A stretch of DNA of 64,000 nt. It comes from Saururus chinensis (taxonomy: Eukaryota; Streptophyta; Magnoliopsida; Piperales; Saururaceae). Numbering within the stretch: the first letter of the stretch is position 1; each line of letters opens with the position of its first letter. Position numbers and translations under genes: made by a program. Below, piece after piece: positions 1 to 10,837 of the stretch. The notes under the pieces were generated by a model. The model did no database searches and was not told where the DNA came from. It worked only from the letters and a program-made list of their open reading frames with translations. The stretch covers positions 14,387,893 to 14,451,892 of the forward strand of contig CP141149.1 of NCBI GenBank assembly GCA_035235625.1, in the 5' to 3' direction.

Positions 1-1357
1 TTGCTCATTTCCTCAGGGCATCTTCCTTTTCAAGTCCGAAGATGGCAGGTAGAACCTCCTCTAACTCCAGAATACTTTTCTCTTTCCGTGCCAGTAAGCT
101 ACGGATAGAACCTCCCCTTGACCCGGGATATTTTTCTCACAACACGCCCATAGGCGATAGACAAAATCTCCCCTTACCTAGAGATACTTCTCGCTTTCTG
201 CGCCCATATGTGGCAAACAGAACCTCCCCTTACCCGGAGACACTTCACCCTTCTTGTGCTAGTAGGTAGCGGACAAAACCTCCCCTTGCCTGGAGATACT
301 TTACCCTTCACACGCTCGTAGGTGGTAGACAGAACCTCCCCTTTCCCATAGACACTTTACCCTGCCCACGCCAGTAAGCGGCAGACAGAACCTCTCTTGG
401 CCTGGAGACACTTTACCCTTCTCGTGCCCTTAGGTGGAGGATAGAACCTCCCCTAGCCTGGAGACACTTTACCCTTCAGACACCTGTAGGTGGCGAACAA
501 AACCTACCCTTTCCTGGAGACACTTTACCCTTCCCGTGCTCGTAGGTGGCAGACAGAACCTCTCCTTACCCTGGGGCGTTTCCCCCATATAGGGTCATTA
601 ATGCGAGGAATGAACACTTCTATTGCGTAGAACACCCTCGAATTAGTTAAGAATGCTTTTTGAATGGAAGAAAACTGACTTAGAACGAATCCTGAAACTC
701 CTCTGGAAGTTTGACAGAAATGAGAATTTACAAGAAAATGGTGTCCGAGTGTACGAAGGAAGGTGGAATACTCGTGCACGTGCTCGCGCCACGTGGTGCA
801 TTTTCATGGGGCCGCTGAACAGGTCTGCGCGAGTGAAGCGCCCATGTCTCCCGGTTAGTTGTGCGATCGCGCGAGACTGGCATCCTGCAGATGGCTACAA
901 TTGTGGGGCGCATCCACAGCTTGGCAGCACGGTGGCTTGGCTCCTGCTTTGGCTTGGCTAGCTAATGTCAACTATTTTGTCATTTCTTGAATATTTTATT
1001 ATTTCATTCAAATACAATTTCAACTTCAAAATGCGATAACTTCTTATCCCGAAGTCGTAATTGCATGTTCCTAGTACCAATGGACTTGTATCGACGGGCC
1101 CTTTAAAACTAGACCCTACATGGGTAGCTTATCTTGCACTTTTAAAGTGGGTCATGCCCATATGACACGCTTCTCAAGGTTATAACGTTCATTTTTTACC
1201 TCCATTTTGCATGTTCTTTGATTCATTGCACTTGTTACTTCGAGCATTAACTAAATATGGGAATTTAATCCCTTAAAACCCTTTAAAATTTAACTAAAAT
1301 TATATAATTACCCCTAACCCTCTTGGGTTAAGCATAATCGGAACACGGGGTGCTACA
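1..1357 (-). mobile_element. Ty3/gypsy-type LTR (end of solo or 3' copy), truncated by window start
   Basis: The right end (about 1040-1357) aligns by eye with the right end of the solo LTR at 18479-20694: both have a 'cttgtatcgac/ctcgtatcgac' block, a 'gttctttgattc/gaatcg' block and a 'gggttaagcataatcg / ggttagacgtaatcg' block, and both finish in '..taca' (1354-1357). Read on the - strand it begins TGTAGCACCCCG, the usual start for this LTR type, so - orientation is inferred. No primer binding site follows 1357. The left end is outside the window, so the target duplication cannot be checked. It carries the ~60 bp array listed separately. Confidence 0.6.
30..590. repeat. ~58-61 bp tandem repeat, about 10 degenerate copies
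   Basis: The phrase 'agaacctccccttnccc' recurs near 53, 111, 164, 218, 279, 331, 391, 447, 507 and 567, each followed by 'ggagacactttacccttc' and 'cgtaggtggcagac'. Spacing is 52-61 bp. Related but fewer copies occur at 19630-19830 inside the solo LTR, so the array belongs to this LTR family. Small ORFs through it are by-products. Confidence 0.8.
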
Positions 1358-1430
1358 AATACCTAGAGTAGTAGTGACACATTTTCTTTTGTGTTGCTAA
1401 TATATTTATTTTATTATTATTATTATTAAA

Positions 1431-1902
1431 ATATAATACATAATTAAAAATATCAAAAAATTAAAATTAAATTCCCCTACTCTTTCCCCTCTCATCCTCA
1501 GAGCCGGGGCTCACATTGACGCGCATGGAAGAGATGAGAGATAGAGAGTGAAAGAGAGATCTTTCTAGAGAGTGAAGAGAGAGAAGAGATAGAGAGCGTG
1601 AAGAGAGGGAGAAAATATAGAGAGAGAGAGGAGATAGAGAGAGAAAGATGAGAGAGAGGAGATAGGAGAGAGAGAGTGAAGTGAGGAGAAGAGGAGAGAG
1701 AGGTTCTCCTCTCTCCTCTCTCTCTATCTCTCCTCTCTCTGTCTCTTCTCTCTATCTTCACTCTCTAGAAAGATCTCTCTTTCGCTTTCTATCTCTCCTC
1801 TCTCCCATAAGCATCAATGTGAGCCCCAAATTTGAGGATGAGAGGGGAAAGAGTAGGGGAATTTTATTTTATTTTTTTTGGATTTTAAATTATGTATCAT
1901 GT
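1431..1902. repeat. Large imperfect inverted repeat (fold-back element) with GA/CT-rich core
   Basis: The left arm (about 1431-1680) and the right arm (about 1690-1902) are reverse complements. Outermost is 'atacataatt' against 'aattatgtat'. Then come 'cccctactctttcccctctc' (1474-1493) against its complement at about 1838-1857, 'ggggctcacattga' against 'tcaatgtgagcccc', and a shared 'agagatctttctagagagtgaag' block against its complement at about 1751-1775. The loop is very short and the core is nearly pure GA/CT. It separates the LTR end at 1357 from the gypsy pol remnant, so it probably inserted there. It could be a fold-back or MITE transposon or a derived hairpin locus. No target duplication was identified. 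Confidence 0.75.
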
Positions 1903-2035
1903 GAGAGAGGAGAGAAGAGATGGGAGATGTGAGAGAGGAGAGATAGAGAGAGACATAGATAAGAGAGAGAGGAGAGAAGAGAGTGTATAGAGAGTAGAGA
2001 GAGGAAGGTATTTAATTTTATTTTTTTTTTATTTT
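1903..2035. repeat. Purine-rich GA tract followed by poly(T)/A-rich stretch
   Basis: Continuous 'gagagaggagaga' variants run to about 2007, then a T-rich stretch. This is low-complexity sequence bordering the fold-back, with no coding content. Confidence 0.7.
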
Positions 2036-2082
2036 TTTTAAATATTATATTTTATAAAATAAAAAAATATTTTGCATCACTT

Positions 2083-3068
2083 TGCTATGAGGATGACCAC
2101 TTCTTTAGATGTGTTGGCAGCACTTTATGTGAAAGAGATTATTTGGTTATATGGAGTTCCGGTATCCATAGTTTCCAATCAAGATCCTCGATTTACATCT
2201 AGGTTTTGGCAAAATTTTTAAAAGGCTTTGGGGACAACAACTCACCTTATCTTAGCTTATCATCCATAGACTAATGGGCAATCTGAGAGGACTATCAAAG
2301 CCTTAGATGATATGCTTCGAGCTTGCATCCTCTAGTAGAAGGGTCGTTGGGATCAACACTTGTCGTTGATGAAGTTTGCCTACAACAAATAGTTACCAAG
2401 CTAGTATCAAGATGACTCCTTTTGAGGCGTTGTATGGACATCTTTGTTGATCTCCTTTTTGTTGGAGTGAAGTTGGAAAGCATCTCCTAACCAGGCTAGA
2501 GATTGTGCAACAATCAGTGGAGAAGATTCGACTTATTCGGGAGCGGTTACAGAAAGCTCAAAGTCGATAAAAGAGTTATGCGGATAAGCAGCATAGAGAT
2601 CTAGAATTCCAAGTTAGCGACCATGTTTTCTTGAAGATCTCACCTTCTTGAGGTATCGTGCAATTTGGCATGAGAGGGAAGTTATCTCCTAGGTTCATTG
2701 GATCTTTCAAAGTCCTTGAGTGGATTGGAACAGTGGCGTATTGAGTGGCTCTACCTCCACAATTTGCTAACATTCATGATATATTCCATGTTTCTCTTCT
2801 ATGAAAGTATGAGCCATCCTATGTTCTTAATTTTGGGATGTTGGAGCTAAGGAGTGATTTTTCATATGTCGAGATGCCAGTGCAAATCTTAGACAAGAAG
2901 AAGAATACTCTCAGAAATAAGGTGATTATGTTGGTGAAAGTCCTTTAGAGAAATCACAATGTGGAGGCAATGTAGGAGTGCAAGGATGAAGTCAAGGAGC
3001 AGTATCCTCACCTATTCATCCCCGGTCGATAGCAAATTTTGAGGACAAAAATCTTATAAGGTGGGTAG
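2083..3068 (+). pseudogene. Ty3/gypsy pol remnant: integrase core and C-terminal domain
   Basis: Translation in the + direction gives the end of a gypsy polyprotein broken by many stops. Recognisable parts are the integrase core stretch VSNQDPRFTSRFW (about 2180-2215), where the family normally has a catalytic Asp in 'SDRDPRF'. The Asp is Asn here. This is followed by a 'TNGQSERT' block near 2270-2300. Further on are the C-terminal GKLSPRFIG...VLEWIG (GPF-like) motif near 2665-2730, 'IHDIFHVSLL' near 2770 and a final 'EEQYPHLF'-like end near 2995-3025. Protease, reverse transcriptase and RNase H are missing upstream, where the copy is cut by the fold-back and GA tract. Clearly non-functional. 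Confidence 0.85.
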
Positions 3069-3070
3069 GA

Positions 3071-4690
3071 GGTAAGATCTCTAAATTTCTTTTCTTAAAT
3101 TGTGTGAATGGTATTTGTTTGTCAGTTTAAATTGATTTTGGGCTAATGGGTTGTTTAATTATAAATTTCTTAAGGCTAATCTCATTTTAAAAGTATTAGT
3201 GTCAAGCTTGATTTACCCATAATTTTACCTATTTAAAGGCATTTTATTTTTATTTTACCTTGGTTAAAGGTATAGGCCCCACCATGTGACCCACGTCTGT
3301 GTGGGAGGTGTGCCATCTATTTTAGCCTTTAATCTTCTATTAATTTGTATAAGTAGGTTTGGGTATGATTAAATTCATTTTTGGGTCAAAAATACCCTTC
3401 ATTGGCCACTTAAGAAAATTTCCTTATTTTTTAGCCTAACAATTCAATTCCTAGCCCAAACCCTTCTTATAAAAGGAAAAACCCTAGCCATTTTCTAAAT
3501 AAGAAAGGGCTAAGAATAGGAGGGAGGCTAGCTCTACCCCCATTTCCCAAATGAGAAACCTTTGTTAAGTTAAGTTTTTACCCTTAATCACCTCATAATC
3601 TTTAGATCCTTACCTTAATCATCTCTATCTTTATTTCTCCTATTTTTATTCTTAGTTTTCTTCCATCAAGATCATGTTTTTAATTTTGATTTAGAACCCT
3701 AATTAAGTTAATTTCATTTTTAACCTAAGGAAGTTTTAGATCTATCTTTTGTCAAGTTAATTTGAGTCTATTAGTTTAATCAGGTATAACTAAAAACCTT
3801 AATTTTTGGGTAGGATTTCTTAAGGATTGAAGCTCATTTTCAAGGATTTCCAAGCATGTTAGAGGTAAGGATTTTTTACCTTGAGTGGTTTTCATTCTTG
3901 AAATGCCATGATTATGGGTTAATTTGAGTTTTTGTTTCATCCTGATGTGTAATGGTGATTTATTAAAAACATACGATTTATGGTTATTTTGGTATGTTTA
4001 AGAATGAGAATGATTAGATTCATCATGTTCTATGCTTAGATTTTGATTACTGATTATTTTTGAATTTATATGAAATTTTAAAATATTTTTGGATTGAATT
4101 TTGAGAGGTTGAAGATGAATTAGAAAAGTGAACTATTACAAGCATTTGAACATGGTAGCACACCATTCGAATGAATGGCCAGACATTCAAACAAGCTACA
4201 TGGTCGTTCAAATGGCCAAATGGCAGTTTGTGAGAAATGGTTTTTTTGTGGATTTTTGGCCATTTCTTATTCTTTCACATAATTTTAATTCTCTATGACT
4301 ATGATGAGTTATGATTACATATTATTATCACCTTAATTGCTTATGAACTGCTTTGGATTATGATTTAGCTTATGTATCAAAACGACTATACTTGTCTAGG
4401 TCTAGCATAATGTTCTACTTGCTTTGAATTTGTATTTTGACAATTTTTTCATTTTTACCCCATGATTCTAGTAGGTTATAACCATGATAAATTATGAACA
4501 CTTGCATATGTCACATTGATTATACATGATTCATGTTCCACATATTTTAGATTAAATATGAATACTACCTTGTATGCATATGAACACTACCTTGTATTGC
4601 CTATGCTTATATGATTTTGTTTGGCCAGTCCATGTGTTGTAAATGTTGGTTTCATAAGGGTTGTTTCGAGGTTTAATGAATCTTAAAAAA
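3071..4690 (+). mobile_element. 3' LTR of the decayed gypsy element, right end lost
   Basis: Just after the pol end there is a polypurine-like tract (gtgggtaggagg, 3061-3072) and then 'GTAAGATCTC', matching the TGTAAGGACC start of the 3.4 kb solo LTR when that is read on its - strand. Shared order of parts: a 'ggccccaccatg..ggg' block, a TATA-like 'cttataaaagg' (about 3466) with a following 'aaccctagcc' leader, and a donor-like 'agaggtaagg' near 3861. The right end is not recognisable. The LTR seems cut by the palindromic MULE end at about 4690. Boundaries are approximate on the right. Confidence 0.6.
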
Positions 4691-5262
4691 AATAATAATT
4701 TACTTTCATCCTTTTAAATGACAAAATCAGTATTAACCTTAACCGATATTTAGTAAAGGAAAGTGATTTTGTCCTTGTAAAGGATGAAATCCTTCTTTTA
4801 AGGAAGATTTCATCCTTATGAAAGACGAAATATTCCTAATAGTTATTTCATCATTCAGAAGGATGAATTTATAAAAAAAAATAAAAAAAAAGTCACACAG
4901 GCGCCAACACTTGGCTGACATGTGTGGCAAAAAGAAGGAAAAATTATTTAAATAATATTAATAAAAATAATTACCCAAATTGTGGAGAGAGAAAAATATT
5001 TTCCAAAGTAATGTATGTTTTGGCCACATAGGCACCATCCAAGCACTGACACCTGCGCGACTTTTTTTATATATTTTTCCCAATTTTGTCCTTTTAAAGG
5101 ACAAAATCTACCTTTTATGTAGATTTTGTCCTTTGAAAGATGAAATCTAAAGAAGAAATCTACATTAAAGGTAGATTTCATCCTTTAAAATGACAAAATC
5201 ACCTCACTTTGTGTTTTCAACTCATACACATTAATTTCATCGTTGCCAATGACGAAATCAAA
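4690..5262. repeat. Palindromic MULE terminus (two TIR-like arms back to back)
   Basis: 4700-4935 and 4938-5260 are related in inverted orientation. 'gtcacacaggcgccaacact' (4892-4911) mirrors 'tgacacctgcgcgac' near 5046-5060, and 'tttcatcctt..aaaggatgaaat' modules lie on both sides. The inner arm (4938-5260) pairs with the opposite TIR at 12915-13220. The outer arm has the same orientation as that right TIR, so a second, truncated MULE end abuts this element. Confidence 0.65.
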
Positions 5263-5479
5263 TTAATTTCTTTTAGATTAATTAAAATTGGAAGCAACCC
5301 CTGCCTGCCCTTGCCCCTGTATTACATCACATATGTACACTAATATTCACACAACCAACATATAAATCACAATAATATCAACGCATCAAGTGATTAGAAA
5401 GTCTATGGGTAATATATAAATTAGATACAATGCTCTCAAAATGTTTGGTTCACAAAGCAAGCATATAACAACTCTAAGC

Positions 5480-7170
5480 CACTCTACCTCTCCTACCCCT
5501 ACAATCTCGGCCACAACCCCGACGGTGTTGTACTAGCTCCTCCTACTCCGCATAAGTAATAGATGTCATATAGCTCACCATAAGTAACAGATGGCTTTGC
5601 ATAAGATAATGGGATAGGATCCGCATGCGCTACCCACTGCTGTCTATGATGTACTATCAGATCAGCTGGGGATAGGCTAGATCTAGAGCAACCGAAGATG
5701 ATGAACGTAGAGGAGAGCCAGGTGCTGTAGATGAAGATGGAATATTCGTGAATGGAGCGTGCATTAGTAGTGTTTGAGCAGCCTCGTCAGTGGGATAATG
5801 TCCATGAGCGTTTCTAATAACCGACTGAAATAGTGTCAAGCTATGAAGGACTCCCTCATGGTGCCTAACTATCTATTGACATGATGCTATTAAGCCTCAC
5901 TTGAAGTAAAGGTGTTAAGTGCATTAGTCAAATGGGTATATGTCTGTCACGCAAAACCAAGCAATAAAAAAATTAAAATAAGTCATATAAATAATAAATG
6001 AGAAATAAAAAAAACATTATCATATAAATAATTACGATATACTTACCAAAGTTGCCTCATACGCGCCCCTAGACTGATAAGCCCTCTCCTCCGCATCATC
6101 GCATGGTAAAATATATCTGTATGTAATGGGTAAATACCACTGCATACACGGGCTATGAACATCTCGCGATGTTGTAGCCATCTCCCCTCGCATAATAGTG
6201 GTTCTTCTATTATCCTATTGGGCGATATATGCTGCATGATGTAGAGCCAAATAGGTAATATGGTAGCCTTGCCAAGTGATTTGATGGACAAACTCTACGG
6301 TACAAGGAGGGACCTCTTGTTCCAAGTTCAATTGGAGAATCACATGATCAGGCATGTGTAGCTCAACAATCTCAAAACAAATGAGCGACATTCGAGAGAG
6401 CTACACATCTCTTCCATTTGTACAAAGAGGAGGTAACTCAGCCAATGCCTCAGGTGAGTATGGCTACCAAATGACTTGCACAATTTATAAGCATAATTAG
6501 TTTTTAATAATCTTACATAGCTTGCATTCATTATATTAAATGTGAGAATGAAATGAAATTACCTTATAAGGCCCCTAGTGTTCTAACTCTCCTCTATACA
6601 AACGAAGGACTCCTTGTGAATTTTTAATTTTTCTGCTCCAAACATTCCACCTTAAGGAATCCAATTTAAAACATAAATTCAACACCTCCACATAAAACTA
6701 TGCTAAAAATATAAGTGTAAAAAAATATTTACTTGGCTCCTAATGAAGCACCATTGACTATGTGACCCATCTCAATAGTTGGTCGACCGACATGTAAATG
6801 CTCCCATGATCATAGTTTTGTCACAAAATGTCATAAAAGTTATTGAAAAATGCGAAGTAATTATACGTGTAGAAAATATTAACTTCAACCAATTCATTTA
6901 CCTGAAGAAGGGTCAGACAACCAGCAATCCCCGAGGTCATAGCTTGACAAGCTTTCCCTAACTCTAGGTATAAAAATGCAAGGGTGGCACTGCTCCATGC
7001 GTAAGTGCCCACCATGTTGAAATCTGCCAGGAGGGAGAGATACGCAACATGAACATGGCAACTGGTGTTATCCACAATTATCGCAGCCCCAAGTAAATGT
7101 AGCAAATATGCTCGCGCATGCTACTTGATGTCTATCTCGGTGGCACCTGCTATGAGAAATGCCTACAAGT
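5480..7170 (-). pseudogene. Plant mobile domain (PMD / aminotransferase-like) pseudogene carried by the MULE
   Basis: On the - strand the first part (about 7170-6895) reads ARAYLLHLLGAAIIVDN, then VHVAYLSLLADF, GTYAWSSATLAFLYLELGKA and IAGCLTLLQ. These match the typical PMD order 'arayLL.llG..lf.D....vhv.yLplL.d....yaWgsa.LA.LYreLc.a...i.g.l.LLQ'. A GT donor follows LLQ, and the next exon (about 6818-6740) begins WEHLHVGRP. Later pieces include RWNVWSRKIKN (about 6650-6560), ICFEIVELHMPDHVILQL (about 6415-6345), and an Arg/Gly-rich tail near 5490. A TAG lies before HARAY and other frames shift, so it is a pseudogene. The PMD family (Arabidopsis MAIN/MAIL1) is known in genes and transposons. 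Here it sits inside MULE TIRs. Confidence 0.75.
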
Positions 7171-7430
7171 GTGGTCACCTCCGTATATCTTCAATTTAAA
7201 GTACCCTACACCCCTCTTCATTGATCCATGAACTCTCTAACGGTAAGCACTATCAATGTACTATATACTCTTGACATATTTGTATGTAAAACCTTATATT
7301 GGATATAATTCTTAATTAAAAACTCCCTCAAGGCTATGATAAATGGCTCTTTATCCTCAAAAATGCACCTAACATATAACTCTTCTTCATTTTGTTGCTC
7401 TATATTCATACCACAATTAATTGCTGCATC
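7150..7430 (-). pseudogene. MURA-type N-terminal (DNA-binding) domain fragment
   Basis: The - strand reads LYVRCIFEDKEPFIIALREF, then LIKNYIQYKVLHTNMSRVYS, and downstream in another frame FKLKIYGGDHTC. This is the layout of the N-terminal domain of Mutator transposases ('F.dk.efk.Al..yaI....y.v.....rv...C....c.w....y...H.C'). The frame continues across the LTR insertion at 7431-7435 into the acidic segment on the far side (from 10838 upward). The PMD begins at once downstream, with no transposase core between. Broken by the LTR and by stops. Confidence 0.6.
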
Positions 7431-7435
7431 CATCT
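7431..7435. repeat. Target-site duplication CATCT (left copy; right copy 10838-10842)
   Basis: Identical pentamers border the TG...CA ends of the 3.4 kb solo LTR, as expected of LTR-retrotransposon integrase. Confidence 0.85.
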
Positions 7436-10400
7436 TGTCACGCCCCGGCGATGCCGACCCGAGCCGAACCCGGTCCAAGGGCCGGTCAAGCGCGTGGGGG
7501 CGACGAAGTGAAGATTGAGAAACGATTCTAGCGGAAGACTTAATCCTAACCATGGGCAATTAACAGAAACACGGAGTGCACACAATCCTTTGAGCAAGAG
7601 TAAATAAAAGGGAAGGAAAAGGTGTTGCTTATCACAAAGTAAACAACAAACTCAAACCCACAAGCTTAGTTAAGTAAAGCCCACACGGCTCAAAATAAGT
7701 CATAAGCATCACAACTGTAGAATATGACATAAATCCAAAACAAGAACCCTACACCAAGGTTCTAACATAAAGTATGAAACAAAAGAAGAAAAGTCACACA
7801 ACGATCTCCATGATCATGTTCAAGCCACCTCCAACCTTTCCTCAAAAAGGCAATCCTGTCCGTCTGCGTGTCGCACCACGTAGCCCCAAATCAAAACACA
7901 AAAAGAGGGGTGAGTTTAACAAACTCAGCAATGGTTTTAATATCACTATCAACGTTGAAAATACGATAGCATAGTAATGATATCGTTCAGATCAAAGATT
8001 TACATGGTGCATCACTTTCTGATCACACATTCATATCACCTAACACTGCATCATAATGCATAATTCAACCTGCATGGATGTATCTCTAACATACATATTC
8101 CCACATGCATAGTATCAAATCAAACTGCATGGATGTATCTCTAACATACATATTCCCACATGCATTATTTCATAATTCAACCTGCATGGACGTATCTCTA
8201 ACATACATATTCCACATGCATAACATCAAAATCAACATGCATGGATGTATCTCTAGCATACATATTCCACATGCACAACATCACAATCAACATGCATAGA
8301 TGTATCTCTAACATACATATTCCACATGCATAGTATCAAATCAAACTCCATCAAGGAGTAACCACACAATAATGTCACACAGACGGGAGCATAGACAAGG
8401 CCACGGAGGCATGTCATGGTCCAAAATTCTACACAAGAATTCAAGAAGGATCGGGGTTGTCAATCCCTAATACTGCTCACCCTGGACGATCCTGGCCAAG
8501 GATGTCCCATTCTCACACAGAGAATCTAGAGCAGGGGTGTTCGCCCAGGGACATCTCCTGCGGAGGGAAGAGCCCGAGTTCTCACACAGAGAACCCTAGA
8601 ACACGTGGTAGCGGGGTGCACACGGCATACCACACTGGATTCTCAAGGTCCAGATGACACTCATAATAATATTCTCACAATCCGCAAGACAAGTACACAA
8701 CTCGTCCCCACATCATTCTATTTAACAAGACTCAACCCGGGGAGTGCACTCGTTCCACACAGGAACTCAAATCAAAATATGTCCTTTCGGACCAATCAAC
8801 TTGCGATTAACCCACGACCGATCAATCTGGCACACAATTCCATCACATTGCATCCAATCGTCAAATTCGATCAATCACGATGAAGCCTCGATTAAAAATC
8901 CATTTTCATGATGCGTGCAGCATGGTACATACGTGGGCAAAGCATACATGAATCCTAATCCATGATAAGTGCTCTCATCAGCCCCTAATGCATCATTCAT
9001 AATCACAATATCAAGCTTCAACATCATTATTTAACCCCACATGTGTGTGTGTATCTAGTAGAAGCATTTCACACAATGTATGCCAACATGCTTGAAATTA
9101 AACTCACTACCACACTACACATGTGAATTCCCATCTAAACATGAATCCCAGCGGAAATCATAGGAGAAGAATTGTTGAAATCATATCTCAATTCAAAACT
9201 CAACCACAAAGGCTAAACACATATAACATCACTCATTTCATCATTGAGTCATCGCATTCACCAACATCCACACACAACTAACCACAATCCATCATGACAA
9301 ATCAGTCCAATAATAGATTATAGTTCTACTAAAAGTATGCTTAACAATGAGAAACCAACCATTCATAATTTTAAGATGACGATTCCAACATCATGCCACA
9401 AAACATAAGTCATTCCACCATCTCTAAGTATATATCTCAACTCCATAAACTTAATAGCATGCATTTCCAGTAGCCTAACATAGCTTAAAACACTCCACAT
9501 TCATATAAAATCGGCAAGCTAAAGTGGAATCATCAAAATAGACATCATATGCACAAAATACAATTTACTGTGTAGCCGATCAAACGCCCTGCAGGCCGAT
9601 TGATCGGTTACACGCAAAATTTTAAAATTTACAGTTCGGCCGTTCGATCGCCAGCATGCCGTTCGATCGGATGAACTGGAAAAGTGCCGTTCCGGCAGTG
9701 TTGCCGATCGAATGCCCTGCAGGGCCGATCGATGGCCAACACGGCAGAACATTCATCTTCTTCCTTTCGCAAATCTAAACCGAAACACCATAGATAACAC
9801 TTCAAATCCACATCTAACACCCTAATCATCATCAAAAGTCCTTCTTGACTTCCAGAACATTAAACCATACCATAATAATGCAAAACCCTAAGAAATCGGG
9901 ATTAAATAATTCCATTTTCTAATCTTACCATTAACACACCAAATCAAGTAAACCATTCCAAAATAAGCCAAAAATGAAGAGTTTTACCATGGACAAATAG
10001 AGATTTTGAAGACCCATTACCTCAGCACTTGATTAAGCTCGGATTGAAGAGTCACCCTTCTTGAAATCCTTGAAAACACAATGAGTTTGAATTAAACTCT
10101 AATAGAAATCGATTTACCCAAGAAATCCCTAATTAAATCTTAGATCTAGGGCTTGTTGGTAGTAAAAATCGAATTTTGAATGTTAGGGTTTATAGTAAAA
10201 CACAAATCAATAGCTTTTGATGGTCAAAAACGAATTGAATCAAGGGGAAAATGGTAGATTTGGAAGAAATTAAGAAGAAAGCCAAGGATTAGTGCTTAAT
10301 TAGAGTAAGCTTACCTTAATCGGCTTCTAATTCGGGCTTAAGTGGGGATTAGGCCAGCCCTCCTTCCTTAGCTTATTCCCAAAAATAGAAATGGCTCAGG

Positions 10401-10837
10401 TCTGCCCTTTTATAGTAAGGGTTGGGGTATGTATAGGTAAATTTTGGGGTGTAAATAGGAAAAGTAGGCTAAAAGTGGTTATTTTACAAATTTAAGCACA
10501 AATTAAGCCTAATAAAATTCTGAAATTTTTTTTGTGACCTTAAGTATATGTCTAGGTTCATTTGACCCAAAAATAAAATTTTTGACGGTGGGGTCCACAG
10601 GGGTCCCGCTAAAACCCTAATTTTTGGGAAAATAGTAAAAATTCTGAAAAATCTCAAAAATTCACATTTGGTTTAAAATCACTTAAAACTACTAATGTTG
10701 AAGTTAATTTTGGTTAAAACCATCACAAACTCTATTTATTTTACGAAATCACCAAATAAGATCAGAAAACGCGTTAATCTCACGATAACCCATAATTAAA
10801 GAAAACCAAAACCGGTTTAAAGATGAGGGTCCTTACA
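7436..10837 (-). mobile_element. Solo LTR of a Ty3/gypsy retrotransposon, 3402 bp, TSD CATCT
   Basis: The element begins TGTCACGCCCC (7436) and ends GGGTCCTTACA (10837), an imperfect TG...CA inverted pair. It is flanked by identical 5-bp repeats CATCT at 7431-7435 and 10838-10842. No pol, PBS or second LTR lies inside, so this is a recombination-derived solo LTR. Orientation is inferred as -: read that way it starts TGTAAGGACCC, has a TATA-like 'ctataaaaggg' near 10410, then a leader resembling the 3' LTR at 3071-4690. It splits the MULE reading frame. It contains a 55-57 bp tandem array (8050-8335) and C+G-richer direct repeats near 9570-9750. Confidence 0.9.
8050..8340. repeat. 55-57 bp tandem repeat, five copies, inside the solo LTR
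   Basis: 'tgcatggatgtatctctaac' (with small changes) recurs at 8071, 8126, 8183, 8238 and 8293, each followed by 'atacatattcc.acatgca'. Reading frames through it are incidental. Confidence 0.85.

Noticed and set aside
1498-1932. Arg/Glu- and Ser/Leu-rich frames on both strands
   Set aside because: They are translations of GA/CT low-complexity arms of the fold-back.
8050-8340. Evenly spaced repeats that could suggest a CRISPR-like array
   Set aside because: The repeats are contiguous 55-57 bp units with no unique spacers, inside a plant LTR.
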